Of a DNA stretch of 64,000 bases, positions 1 to 8,465 are shown in pieces. The DNA lies in the NCBI RefSeq assembly GCF_900091955.1, contig NZ_FMDF01000224.1, positions 1-64,000 on the forward strand, given 5' to 3'. Position numbers and translations under genes: made by a program. Below the pieces are notes generated by a model, which saw nothing but the letters and a program-made list of their open reading frames with translations, made no database searches and was not told where the DNA came from. This DNA comes from Streptomyces sp. Ncost-T10-10d. GTDB lineage: Bacteria; Actinomycetota; Actinomycetes; Streptomycetales; Streptomycetaceae. The stretch's first letter is position 1. Each line of letters starts with the position of its first letter.

Positions 1-75
1 CTGCCCGCCGTCCGGCTGCCCGCCGTCCGGCTGCCCGCCGTCCGGCTGCCCGCCGTCCGGCTGCCCGCCGTCCGG
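1..75. repeat. Five tandem copies of a 15-base unit
   Basis: Five exact head-to-tail copies of CTGCCCGCCGTCCGG, cut by the window edge. On the minus strand each copy reads Pro-Asp-Gly-Gly-Gln in the same frame as the sigma-like gene that stops at 94-96. Between that stop and the array the frame reads Pro-Gly-Gly-Pro-Gly-Ala, so the array looks like coding repeat left behind a stop codon. It could also be intergenic repeat or part of a plus-strand gene off the left edge (Leu-Pro-Ala-Val-Arg repeats). Confidence 0.95.
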
Positions 76-93
76 CGCTCCCGGTCCTCCCGG

Positions 94-1338
94 TCAGCCG
101 GCGTCGGGGACCAGCCGGGCCGGACCCTGTACGAGCTCGCCCTCAAGCTTCTTCTGCAGGTTCAGGTCCTGTGGGGTCAGCTTCTGCGGGCCCCCTCGTG
201 GCGGCACCCCGCCGACCTGCTGAGCGGGCGACTCCGGGGTTTCGTACCGGGTCGGAGCCGTCGCCAGGGTGAACAGCGTCAGAGCGACGAGCAGCACCGT
301 GAAGGAGACGGCCGCTCTGGTCCACACCTGGGCCCTGCGCTCGGTGTCCGTACGGATCGCGTCGGGCGGGGGGAGCGAGGCGGGGGGCTGAGCCCGGCCG
401 AGTGCGCCGAGCTGTTGACGCAGGAGCGCGGACCGCTCGGTGGGGGACGACGGCTCCGCCGGCTCGGGCAGCCGCTCGGCGACCGCGGCACGTGCGTTCA
501 TCAGCCTGCTCGCCGTCGCGGGGGTGCTGGCCTCCGTCTCCGCCGCGGTCTCCGGAAGATCCAGGCCGACACCGTCGTACAGCAGCAGGGTGCGGCGGTA
601 CGACGGCGGCAGGTCGAGCAGCGCGTCGAGCAGTGCGCGCGCACCGGGTTCGGCGGGCGGCGGGTCGAGGGGGCGGTGGCTGCGGCGCAGCCGGTGCCAG
701 GGCGACAACGCGTACTCGTACGCGGCGGCCCGCACCCAGCCTGCGGGATCACGGTCCACCGCGACCTCCGGCCAGTGCTCCCAGGCCCGCGCGAAGGCCC
801 GCGCGACGGATTCCTGGGAGAGGTTCCGACGCCCGGTCAGCAGAAACGTCTGGCGGAAAAGGGCGGCGGCGCAGCTCTTGTACAAGGCGTCGAACGCCTT
901 GGCCGGCGCTTCAGATGCTTCAGGCATTTCAGGCGTTTCAGGTGCTTCAGGCGCGGCACGGGTGGCGGACGGGCTGCCCATGGCAGATGTGCCGGATGCG
1001 CCGTACTTGTCCGGCAGTTCGGGGGTGGTGCCCGGCTCGGTCGGGGCCATGGCGGCGCTCCCAGTGGCTTCGACGGGGGTCGGTGGACGGGACAGCGGTT
1101 GTTTCGTGGAGGTCACCGGCTCGGACGGCCTCGCGACCGTCGTCGGTGTCGCCGGGCGGGCCGCCCGTTCGGCGGCGGCCTTCGGCCGGGTGTCCGGGGC
1201 GGTGGACTTGGTCCGGGTGGCGCCCGCCACCGTCGCGACCTGCTCTTCACTCAGCGGCTTCGCCTCACGCAGCCTGCGTCGCTCCTTGGGGGAGGGGAGC
1301 GGATGGGCAGCGGCCGCATCGGACGAGCTCTCTGTCAT
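94..1338 (-). CDS. ECF sigma factor-like protein with C-terminal membrane segment
   Basis: The 414-aa protein has three parts. Residues about 1-148 are Pro/Thr/Ala-rich and probably disordered. Residues about 149-290 resemble sigma-70 regions 2 and 4 (FDALYKSCAAALFRQTFLLT, then DLPPSYRRTLLLYDGVGL). A single hydrophobic helix follows near residues 342-361, then a short Pro/Gly-rich tail. ATG 1338 is preferred because GAGGGG lies just upstream; longer in-frame starts add no recognisable sequence. The region encoding residues about 130-145 contains imperfect 9-base repeats (Pro-Glu-Ala type). A sigma-like module tethered to the membrane is unusual and suggests regulated release or loss of sigma function. 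The stop may be a recent nonsense mutation (see the repeat at 1-75). It is divergent from the membrane gene at 1455. Confidence 0.7.
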   Translation of the reverse strand: MTESSSDAAAAHPLPSPKERRRLREAKPLSEEQVATVAGATRTKSTAPDTRPKAAAERAARPATPTTVARPSEPVTSTKQPLSRPPTPVEATGSAAMAPTEPGTTPELPDKYGASGTSAMGSPSATRAAPEAPETPEMPEASEAPAKAFDALYKSCAAALFRQTFLLTGRRNLSQESVARAFARAWEHWPEVAVDRDPAGWVRAAAYEYALSPWHRLRRSHRPLDPPPAEPGARALLDALLDLPPSYRRTLLLYDGVGLDLPETAAETEASTPATASRLMNARAAVAERLPEPAEPSSPTERSALLRQQLGALGRAQPPASLPPPDAIRTDTERRAQVWTRAAVSFTVLLVALTLFTLATAPTRYETPESPAQQVGGVPPRGGPQKLTPQDLNLQKKLEGELVQGPARLVPDAG

Positions 1339-1454
1339 GAAGGACCCCTCGGGGGCCCACACTGGGTGAAAAAGTACATAAACGTATATTGAGCGACACG
1401 GCGGTTGTTCGCCTGTTACACGGAATAAGCGCGTGTCGTTGGGAGCATCGCCGT

Positions 1455-3104
1455 GTGACCCAAGTGACCGAACGCAGCCCGTCGTTGCCGGCAGAGCAGG
1501 GCCGGTCCGCCGTTCCGGCCTTCGCCTTCCTGCGCGGTGCGCTGGCGGCCGGGCTGGGGCTGGGCGCACTCGCCGTGCTCGTCATGACGCTGTGGATCAG
1601 CTCCCCGACTGCGGACAACGGCCCCGGCGGGGCCCTCCATACGGCGGCCGCGCTCTGGCTGCTCGCCCACGGTGCGGAGCTGATCAGAACCGACACGCTC
1701 GGCGGAGCCCCCGCCCCGGTCGGCCTCGTCCCGTTACTGCTCGCTGTGATGCCGGTGTGGCTGGTACACCGTGCGGCCCGGGATGCCCTGGAGTCCGCCG
1801 AGGGGCGCCCGGCGCCCTCGGCCGCGGGCACGTTCGCCATGGTCAGCGGCGGATATCTGCTGGTCGGAGCCGCTGTCACGTTCTATGCGCGGAGTGGTTC
1901 GCTGTCCGTGTCCGCACCGTCGTTGTTCTTCCCCTCGGCCGTTGTGGTGATGGGCGCGGCGGCTGCCGGGGTCTGGACGGCATCGGGGCGCCCGATCGCG
2001 CCGCCGTCCTGGGCGCCGGTGCGCCTGCACGAGAAGCTGGCGCGTACGCGGTTCAGCGAGCGCGCGGAGGCGGTGTGCCGGTCGGCCGCGGCCGGGGTGG
2101 CGGTGCTGCTCGGTGGCGGGGCGCTGCTCGTCGCGGTGGCGCTGGTGTGGCATGCACAGGCGGCTCAGCAGTCGTTCGTCCAGCTCTCGGGCGACTGGGA
2201 GGGTGGGGTCCCGGTACTGCTGCTCGCGTTGGTGCTGGTGCCGAATGCGGCGGTGTGGGGTGCCGCGTACGGACTCGGGCCGGGCTTTGCGCTCGGTACG
2301 GCGTCCACGGTGACCCCGCTCGCCTTCTCGGGGCGCCCGGCACTGCCCGTCTTCCCGTTGCTTGCCGCGGTGCCGGCCCAGGGGCCGGGGACGGTCCTGA
2401 ACTGGGCGGCCGGGGCGGTGCCGGTCGTTGCCGGGGTGACGGTCGCCTGGTTCACGGTACGGCGGGCCGCGCCCGCCCATGCCGGGCGGGAGGAGGCGTG
2501 GAGCCTGTGGGGGACCGCGCTGACGGCCGGCCTGGGAGCGGTCGGGTGCGGGGTCGGCACGGCGGCGCTGGCCGCGGCCGCGGGGGGACCGCTCGGCATC
2601 GGGGCTCTGGCGGAGTTCGGCCCGGTGTGGTGGCTGACGGGTGCGGCGGCCCTGGCATGGACGGCACTGCTCGGCGTCCCCGTGGCGCTGCTGCTCCGGG
2701 CCTGGCGGCTACGGGGCGGCGACGGGTGGCGGGCGCGACGAGTGGCGCAGGAGACGGCAGCGGCGAAGTGCGCGCCGGAAGCTCAGGTGCTTGCGAAGAG
2801 TCCCGGGCAGGTGCCCCAGGAGTCGGACGACGGCGGCCGGCGGTGGTGGAAGCGGTCCGGGCGCCGGGACGAGGACGAGGACGAGGTGGCCGAGGCGGTG
2901 CCCGGACCGGGACCCGTACACGTACCCGTCCGCGCTTCGGGCGTACCCGCTGCGGCGGCTTTCCCCGCAACCGGCGGCGCCGCGTCGGCGGCCGCGGCGG
3001 ACGAGAGGAGCGACGACTCCGCGCCGTACGACTTCCTGCCGACCGGCCCCTGGCACGAACGGACGGCCCTGCCGGGGGAGGCTGGGCCGTCCGTGGATCC
3101 GTAG
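1455..3104 (+). CDS. Multipass membrane protein, DUF6350 type
   Basis: A 549-aa integral membrane protein with roughly a dozen hydrophobic segments between residues 20 and 430, followed by about 130 hydrophilic, charged and Pro-rich residues that should lie in the cytoplasm. The arrangement just upstream of purN, and the sequence, fit the actinobacterial DUF6350 family (sometimes labelled cell-division membrane protein); its function is not established. GTG 1455 is chosen because GGGAG at 1441-1445 is well spaced; GTG 1464 is an alternative. The gene is divergent from the sigma-like gene, sharing a 116-bp promoter region, and ends 12 bp from the convergent gene at 3117. Confidence 0.8.
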   Translation: MTQVTERSPSLPAEQGRSAVPAFAFLRGALAAGLGLGALAVLVMTLWISSPTADNGPGGALHTAAALWLLAHGAELIRTDTLGGAPAPVGLVPLLLAVMPVWLVHRAARDALESAEGRPAPSAAGTFAMVSGGYLLVGAAVTFYARSGSLSVSAPSLFFPSAVVVMGAAAAGVWTASGRPIAPPSWAPVRLHEKLARTRFSERAEAVCRSAAAGVAVLLGGGALLVAVALVWHAQAAQQSFVQLSGDWEGGVPVLLLALVLVPNAAVWGAAYGLGPGFALGTASTVTPLAFSGRPALPVFPLLAAVPAQGPGTVLNWAAGAVPVVAGVTVAWFTVRRAAPAHAGREEAWSLWGTALTAGLGAVGCGVGTAALAAAAGGPLGIGALAEFGPVWWLTGAAALAWTALLGVPVALLLRAWRLRGGDGWRARRVAQETAAAKCAPEAQVLAKSPGQVPQESDDGGRRWWKRSGRRDEDEDEVAEAVPGPGPVHVPVRASGVPAAAAFPATGGAASAAAADERSDDSAPYDFLPTGPWHERTALPGEAGPSVDP

Positions 3105-3116
3105 ATCCGTGACGTG

Positions 3117-4046
3117 TCAGTTCTTGACGCCGAAGAACGGCTCCAGCGGCTTCGGCAGCAGGTCGTTGCAGGCCAGCTGACCGGACTTGGTCAGGGCGTC
3201 GTTCACGCAGGTGTAGTAGTCGCGGTAGACGAGCTGCACCGTGAACGTCGTCGCGACGATCGAGAGTGCGAGCAGCGCCGTCACCAGGCCGCTGACCGCA
3301 GCCGTGGTCTGCTGCCTCCCGTAGCCAGGAGCGGCGGGGGCGCCGGGCGCGGACGCCGGAACGCGCCCGGAACCGGAACCCTGGAGGGGGCCGGCGGCCG
3401 GCGTACCGGACGTTGCGGCCGTGCCGGGTGCTCCGGCGGCGCCGGGCGCGGACCCGCCGTTCGGCTTCGCCCGGAGCGAGCTGATCGACCAGTACACGGC
3501 GAGTGCGCCGAGCAGCAGGGCGATCTCCGGGAAGTCGAAGAGTGCGAAGAAGAAGGCCCACATGCCGCAGAGCAGTGCGTAGCGTGCGCGGCGCTGGGCG
3601 GGGTCGGTCGGATCCCAGCGCAGTCCGCCGGGGCTGCCCCCGGGGCCGCCCTGGCCGTTCGGCCCGCCCTGGCCCCCGGGGCGGCCGCCGAAGCCACCGC
3701 TCTGCCGACCGGGCTGTTGGCTGCTCCACTGGCTGCCCCAGACCGGCCGGTCGTCGGAGGAGCCGCCCTCGGGCGACCCGTCGTCGTTGCCCCGGCCCCC
3801 GTTCCCCTGGTTGTTCCCGTTGCCGTTTCCGGCGTTCGACGGGTGGCGGGGCTGCCAGGGCTGGTCGGGACGGTCCTCGGGCGGTGCGGCGAACGGGTTG
3901 TCGCCCGCGGGGCCGGAAGACCCCGACGGACCGGAGGAGCCGGAAGAGGGCGAAGGACCCGCGGGGGACTGGCGCTCCCGCAGCATCAGTGGGGTCCGCT
4001 CGGGCAGCGGGTGGCGGAAGGCGGTGCGGCGGCGTCGGTCCGGCAT
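3117..4046 (-). CDS. Membrane protein with disordered Gly/Asn-rich N-terminus
   Basis: A 309-aa hypothetical membrane protein. The first 150 or so residues are rich in Gly, Pro, Asn, Ser and Gln. Two hydrophobic hairpin helices follow (around LLCGMWAFFFALF and LLLGALAVYWSIS), then a Pro/Ala/Gly linker and a third helix (SGLVTALLALSIVATTFTV). The C-terminal 35 residues carry two Cys (YYTCVNDAL and QLACNDLLP) and probably face outside. No catalytic motif is visible. It is convergent with the DUF6350 gene. Similar small membrane proteins sit at this position in other Streptomyces as I recall. Confidence 0.75.
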   Translation of the reverse strand: MPDRRRRTAFRHPLPERTPLMLRERQSPAGPSPSSGSSGPSGSSGPAGDNPFAAPPEDRPDQPWQPRHPSNAGNGNGNNQGNGGRGNDDGSPEGGSSDDRPVWGSQWSSQQPGRQSGGFGGRPGGQGGPNGQGGPGGSPGGLRWDPTDPAQRRARYALLCGMWAFFFALFDFPEIALLLGALAVYWSISSLRAKPNGGSAPGAAGAPGTAATSGTPAAGPLQGSGSGRVPASAPGAPAAPGYGRQQTTAAVSGLVTALLALSIVATTFTVQLVYRDYYTCVNDALTKSGQLACNDLLPKPLEPFFGVKN

Positions 4047-4376
4047 ATGGTGAACGTCTTCCCCATCTCGTCATTTCCGCCCTGTGGACGGTTCCCTGTC
4101 CCCTGACGCTACCTCCCGGCCAGGAGAGGCCGAAAGCGGGGAGCGCGGCGCAGGTGGCCGATACCTGTCACCCGGGCCCTCTCGTGCTTCGCTGCGGCCG
4201 ACCCGCAGTCGACCTGCGGCCTCTCACCCCCGTCCCGTGGGGGTCTCCCGAGGTGCCGGTATCGTTGCTGGCGGTCGGCTCGTTCGTAGAGTTCCCCGTA
4301 TCGAGGGGCGCGATTCTTTCGTACGACCATACAAATCAGCGTTGCTCTGCTTCACCACGCGAGAAAGGGCCCAGCC
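4047..4376 (+). promoter_or_regulatory. Upstream region of purN, no gene seen
   Basis: A 330-bp gap that should hold the promoters of the divergent membrane gene and of purN-purH. It contains small hairpins (CCGCAG...CTGCGG near 4204-4222 and ACCCCC...GGGGGT near 4228-4246) and an AT-richer stretch near 4315-4345. I recognise no purine riboswitch or other conserved leader. AGAAAGGG about 8 bases before GTG 4377 is the probable ribosome binding site. Confidence 0.4.
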
Positions 4377-5033
4377 GTGGCCTCCCCGCCCCCCTCCGCC
4401 GCACCGGCCCGTCTGGTCGTGCTGGTCTCCGGCTCCGGCACGAACCTCCAAGCCCTGCTCGACGCCATCGGTGACGACCCCGAGGGCTTCGGCGCGCAGG
4501 TCGTCGCGGTCGGCGCCGACCGCTCCGGCATCGTCGGCCTGGAGCGGGCGGAGCGCGCCGGACTGCCGACCTTCGTGTGCAGGGTCAAGGACCACGCCAC
4601 CCGCGAGGAGTGGGACGCGGCACTCGCGGCCGCTACGGCCGAGCACCGCCCGGACCTCGTGGTGTCCGCGGGATTCATGAAGATCGTGGGCAAGAAGTTC
4701 CTCGCCCGGTTCGGCGGCCGGTTCATCAACACCCACCCCGCCCTGCTCCCCAGCTTTCCCGGTGCCCATGGGGTGCGTGACGCGCTCGCGTACGGCGTGA
4801 AGGTCACCGGGTGCACCGTCCACTTCGTCGACGACGGCGTCGACACCGGTCCGATCATCGCGCAGGGCGTGGTCGAGGTGGCCGAAGAGGACACGGCGGA
4901 GGGCGAAGCCGCTCTCCATGAACGCATCAAGGAAGTCGAGCGCAAGCTGCTCGTCGAGGCCGTGGGGCGGCTCGCCCGTGACGGCTATCGCATTGAGGGA
5001 CGAAAGGTTCATCTCGGTCATGTCGGTGAATAA
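4377..5033 (+). CDS. purN: Phosphoribosylglycinamide formyltransferase
   Basis: GAR transformylase, which transfers a formyl group from 10-formyl-THF to GAR in purine synthesis. The 218-aa protein has the N-terminal nucleotide loop (LVSGSGTNLQALLDA, residues 13-27), the ribose/folate region (SAGFMKIVGKKF) and the catalytic Asn-His-Asp set: INTHPALLPSFPGAHG (residues ~120-135) and DDGVDTGPII (~155-164). The length is normal. It starts at GTG 4377 and overlaps purH by 14 bases, so the two are almost certainly cotranscribed and translationally coupled. Confidence 0.97.
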   Translation: MASPPPSAAPARLVVLVSGSGTNLQALLDAIGDDPEGFGAQVVAVGADRSGIVGLERAERAGLPTFVCRVKDHATREEWDAALAAATAEHRPDLVVSAGFMKIVGKKFLARFGGRFINTHPALLPSFPGAHGVRDALAYGVKVTGCTVHFVDDGVDTGPIIAQGVVEVAEEDTAEGEAALHERIKEVERKLLVEAVGRLARDGYRIEGRKVHLGHVGE

Positions 5034-6573
5034 GCCCATCCGCCGCGCCCTGGTCAGTGTCTACGACAAGACGGGGCTCGAAGACCTCGCCCGCGGTCTG
5101 CACGAGGCGGGTGTCGAGCTGGTCTCCACCGGCTCCACCGCCGGGAGGATCGCTGCTGCCGGGGTGCCGGTCACCAAGGTCGAGGAGCTCACCGGCTTCC
5201 CCGAGTGCCTCGACGGCCGCGTCAAGACGCTGCACCCGCGCGTCCACGCCGGCATCCTCGCGGACCTGCGCCTGGACGCCCACCGCGAGCAGCTCGCCGA
5301 GCTGGGTGTGGAGCCTTTCGACCTGGTGGTCGTCAACCTGTACCCGTTCAAGGAGACCGTCGCCTCCGGCGCGTCCGCCGACGAGTGCGTGGAGCAGATC
5401 GACATCGGCGGCCCGTCCATGGTCCGCGCCGCCGCCAAGAACCACCCGTCCGTGGCCGTCGTCACCAGCCCCGAGCGGTACGCCGACGTCCTCGCCGCGG
5501 TCAAGGCGGGCGGCTTCGACCTGACCGCCCGCAAGCGCCTGGCCGCCGAGGCGTTCCAGCACACCGCCGCGTACGACGTGGCCGTCGCCTCCTGGTTCGC
5601 GGACGAGTACGCCGCCGCCGACGACTCGGGCTTTCCCGACTTCTTCGGTGCGACGTACGAGCGCAAGAACGTCCTGCGATACGGCGAGAACCCGCACCAG
5701 CCCGCCGCGCTCTACACCTCCGGCACCGGTGGCCTGGCCGAGGCGGAGCAGCTGCACGGCAAGGAGATGTCGTACAACAACTACACCGACACGGACGCCG
5801 CGCGCCGGGCCGCGTACGACCACGCCGAGCCGTGCGTCGCGATCATCAAGCACGCCAACCCGTGCGGCATCGCGATCGCCGACGATGTCGCCGAGGCGCA
5901 CCGAAACGCGCACGCCTGCGACCCGCTGTCGGCCTTCGGCGGGGTCATCGCCGTCAACCGTCCGGTGACCGTCGCCATGGCCGAGCAGGTCGCGGAGATC
6001 TTCACTGAGGTCATCGTCGCCCCGGCGTACGAGGACGGCGCGGTCGAGATCCTCGCCCGCAAGAAGAACATCCGCGTGCTGCGCTGCCCCGACGCCCCGA
6101 CGTCCACGGTCGAGGTCAAGCCGATCGACGGCGGCGCGCTGCTCCAGGTCACCGACCGTCTCCAGGCCGACGGCGACGACCCGGCCAACTGGACCCTCGC
6201 CACCGGCGAGGCGCTCTCCGAGGACGAGCTCGCCGAGCTCGCCTTCGCGTGGAAGGCGTGTCGCGCGGTCAAGTCCAACGCGATCCTGCTCGCCAAGGGC
6301 GGCGCCTCGGTCGGCGTCGGCATGGGCCAGGTCAACCGGGTCGACTCCGCGAAGCTGGCCGTCGAGCGTGCGGGCGAGGAGCGGGCCCGGGGCGCGTACG
6401 CCGCGTCCGACGCGTTCTTCCCGTTCCCGGACGGGCTGGAGATCCTGACCGCGGCCGGAATCAAGGCCGTGGCCCAGCCGGGCGGTTCGGTCCGTGACGA
6501 GCTGGTCGTCGAGGCCGCGAGGAAGGCGGGCGTGACGATGTACTTCACGGGTACGCGGCACTTCTTCCACTGA
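5020..6573 (+). CDS. purH: Bifunctional AICAR transformylase / IMP cyclohydrolase
   Basis: Catalyses the last two steps to IMP. The 517-aa protein has an N-terminal MGS-like cyclohydrolase domain (STGSTAGRI near residue 35, then GGPSMVRAAAKNHPSV) and a C-terminal AICAR transformylase domain with YGENPHQPAALY and the Lys-His motif IIKHANPCG. ATG 5020 is chosen because GAGGGACGAAAGG lies just upstream inside the end of purN and the protein then begins as PurH usually does; an upstream in-frame ATG at 4918 would only read purN out of frame. A strong terminator follows. Confidence 0.97.
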   Translation: MSVNKPIRRALVSVYDKTGLEDLARGLHEAGVELVSTGSTAGRIAAAGVPVTKVEELTGFPECLDGRVKTLHPRVHAGILADLRLDAHREQLAELGVEPFDLVVVNLYPFKETVASGASADECVEQIDIGGPSMVRAAAKNHPSVAVVTSPERYADVLAAVKAGGFDLTARKRLAAEAFQHTAAYDVAVASWFADEYAAADDSGFPDFFGATYERKNVLRYGENPHQPAALYTSGTGGLAEAEQLHGKEMSYNNYTDTDAARRAAYDHAEPCVAIIKHANPCGIAIADDVAEAHRNAHACDPLSAFGGVIAVNRPVTVAMAEQVAEIFTEVIVAPAYEDGAVEILARKKNIRVLRCPDAPTSTVEVKPIDGGALLQVTDRLQADGDDPANWTLATGEALSEDELAELAFAWKACRAVKSNAILLAKGGASVGVGMGQVNRVDSAKLAVERAGEERARGAYAASDAFFPFPDGLEILTAAGIKAVAQPGGSVRDELVVEAARKAGVTMYFTGTRHFFH

Positions 6574-6587
6574 CGGTTCCCCAGCGC

Positions 6588-6623
6588 GAAGGGCCGGAAC
6601 TCCGCGAGGAGTTCCGGCCCTTC
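6588..6623 (+). terminator. Intrinsic terminator after purH
   Basis: A perfect 16-bp stem (GAAGGGCCGGAACTCC paired with its complement at 6608-6623) closed by the stable tetraloop GCGA. It lies between purH and the convergent RDD gene ending at 6643, so it may serve both strands. Confidence 0.9.
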
Positions 6624-6642
6624 GTGTCGTGTGCCGTGCGGG

Positions 6643-7344
6643 TTACTTCTTGATCACCAGGGTGCCGGCGGCACGGTCGTGCCAGCCCTGCAGCTTCCCG
6701 GAGTTGTCGAAGAACGGCGAGAGGTAGACGAGGATGGCGCCGATGTAGCAGAGGAAGACGCCGACGATCGGGATGATCCAGCGGATGAACCCGCCACCGA
6801 GGCCCGGGTTCAGGCCGGTGTTTTCCTTGACGACCTTCAGGCCGAGGGCCATCTTGCCGAGGGTCGCGCCGAGCAGCGAGATCATCAGCCACTCGTAGAG
6901 CAGCGTGATCAGACCGAAGATGGCAATCGCGCCGAGCATGGTGGCGAGGATGCCGGCGCTCGCGTCGTTGACGCAGGACTGGTAGCCGGGGTCCAGGGAG
7001 CTACCGCAGTCGTCGGCGCTCTTCGCGATGCCCATCGCGCCGGCCAGGCCGATCGCGCTGAGGATGGTGTAGAGCACGCCGATGATCGCTGCGTCGATGC
7101 AGCGTGCACCGAGACGGCGGCCCATCGAGGCGACCTGGACGGTACCCAGGACCGGGACGTTTATGTACCCGTTGTTGGCCTGGAGCGTGCCGGGCGCCTG
7201 CTGCGGGTAGCCGTAGCCGGGCTGACCCTGCGGCGCCTGACCGGGCTGCTGCGGGTAGCCGTAGCCGGGCTGGCCCTGCGGCGGCTGGCCGGGCTGCTGG
7301 CCGTACGGATTGTTCGGGTTCGGGTTCGGGTCGCCAAAGCTCAT
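6643..7344 (-). CDS. RDD-family membrane protein
   Basis: A 233-aa protein with a Gly/Gln/Pro/Tyr-rich N-terminus (residues 1-50) that contains two near-copies of GQPGYGYPQQ, followed by an RDD domain. The domain opens with GRRLGARCIDAAIIGVLY (Arg and Asp of the family signature) and has about four transmembrane helices ending in WHDRAAGTLVIKK. Two Cys in the first loop (DDCGS, QSC) could form a disulfide. RDD proteins are membrane proteins of mostly unknown transport function. ATG 7344 gives the protein MSFGDPNPN. It is divergent from folD. Confidence 0.88.
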   Translation of the reverse strand: MSFGDPNPNPNNPYGQQPGQPPQGQPGYGYPQQPGQAPQGQPGYGYPQQAPGTLQANNGYINVPVLGTVQVASMGRRLGARCIDAAIIGVLYTILSAIGLAGAMGIAKSADDCGSSLDPGYQSCVNDASAGILATMLGAIAIFGLITLLYEWLMISLLGATLGKMALGLKVVKENTGLNPGLGGGFIRWIIPIVGVFLCYIGAILVYLSPFFDNSGKLQGWHDRAAGTLVIKK

Positions 7345-7489
7345 CTGGGCGTTCCTCCAACGTGCATGCGGGGACGAATGCGGCCGCACGGAGGCAAGAA
7401 AAGGCCAGTGGTCCGCCCCCCGGTACTTCTGCGGCACTGCGGCCTTCATCGTTATAAGCGGAGCATAAGTTTGTCCAGTCGCTGGTGGT

Positions 7490-7511
7490 GGATGTTGCTC
7501 AAGTGCAACAT
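7490..7511. promoter_or_regulatory. Inverted repeat upstream of folD
   Basis: GATGTTGC, a 6-base spacer, then GCAACATC: perfect 8-bp arms. A second layer (GGTGGA at 7486 and TCCACC at 7515) extends the symmetry with a 3-base bulge. It lies 60 bp before the folD start in the folD/RDD divergent promoter region, so it is either an operator or a leader hairpin. I do not recognise the cognate regulator. Confidence 0.55.
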
Positions 7512-7572
7512 CGTGTCCACCCCCGGCACCCGGAATTGGTATGCGGGCGGGGTCATCCGCGAGTATGGGGAC

Positions 7573-8436
7573 ATGACTGCCCAGATTCTCGATGGCAAGG
7601 CCACCGCAGCCGCGATCAAGTCCGATCTCACCGTCCGCGTGGCGGCCCTCAAGGCGCAGGGCATCACCCCTGGCCTGGGAACCCTGCTCGTCGGGGACGA
7701 CCCGGGCAGCCGGTGGTACGTGAACGGCAAGCACCGTGACTGCGCGCAGGTCGGCATCGGCTCCATCCAGCGCGAACTCCCCGACACCGCCACCCAGGAG
7801 GAGATCGAGGACGTCGTACGGGAGCTCAACGCCAACCCCGAGTGCACGGGGTACATCGTGCAGCTTCCCCTGCCCAAGGGGATCGACACCAACCGCGTCC
7901 TGGAACTGATGGATCCGGCCAAGGACGCCGACGGCCTCCACCCGATGAACCTCGGCCGACTCGTGCTGAACGAGACGGGCCCGCTGCCCTGCACCCCGCA
8001 GGGCGTCGTCCAGCTGCTCCGCCACCACGACGTGGAGATCAACGGGGCGCACGTCGTGGTCGTCGGCCGCGGTGTCACCATCGGCCGCTCGATCCCGCTG
8101 CTGCTGACCCGTAAGTCCGAGAACGCCACCGTCACCCAGTGCCACACCGGCACGCGTGACCTCTCCGCCCAGCTCAAGCAGGCCGACATCATCGTCGCCG
8201 CCGCCGGAGTGCCGCACATCATCAAGCCCGAGGACGTGAAGCCGGGCGCGGCCGTGCTCGACGTCGGCGTCAGCCGGGACGAGAACGGCAAGATCGTCGG
8301 GGACGTGCACCCGGGCGTGGCCGAGGTCGCCGCCTGGATCTCCCCGAACCCGGGCGGTGTCGGCCCGATGACCCGCGCCCAGCTGCTCGTCAACGTGGTC
8401 GAGGCGGCCGAGCGCAACGCAGCCGACGCCGTCTGA
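7573..8436 (+). CDS. folD: Methylene-THF dehydrogenase / methenyl-THF cyclohydrolase
   Basis: Interconverts 5,10-methylene-THF and 10-formyl-THF, feeding the PurN and PurH steps encoded upstream. The 287-aa protein has the catalytic region WYVNGKHRDCAQVGI (Lys near residue 56), the conserved IVQLPLPKGID segment, the Pro-Cys-Thr-Pro-Gln-Gly motif and the NADP site VVGRGVTIGRSIPLLL, and ends with the family's NPGGVGPMTRAQLL. ATG 7573 is chosen because the protein then begins like other FolD proteins; a much longer upstream reading is spurious. The DUF3017 gene follows after 29 bp, probably in the same operon. Confidence 0.97.
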   Translation: MTAQILDGKATAAAIKSDLTVRVAALKAQGITPGLGTLLVGDDPGSRWYVNGKHRDCAQVGIGSIQRELPDTATQEEIEDVVRELNANPECTGYIVQLPLPKGIDTNRVLELMDPAKDADGLHPMNLGRLVLNETGPLPCTPQGVVQLLRHHDVEINGAHVVVVGRGVTIGRSIPLLLTRKSENATVTQCHTGTRDLSAQLKQADIIVAAAGVPHIIKPEDVKPGAAVLDVGVSRDENGKIVGDVHPGVAEVAAWISPNPGGVGPMTRAQLLVNVVEAAERNAADAV

Positions 8437-8465
8437 GCCGGCTGACCCGATCCGGAAGGAACCCC

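Noticed and set aside
4927..6570. Long open reading frame antisense to purH
   Set aside because: Typical high-GC antisense shadow: low-complexity composition, no start signal, and the opposite strand encodes unmistakable PurH. The same applies to many other long antisense frames here.
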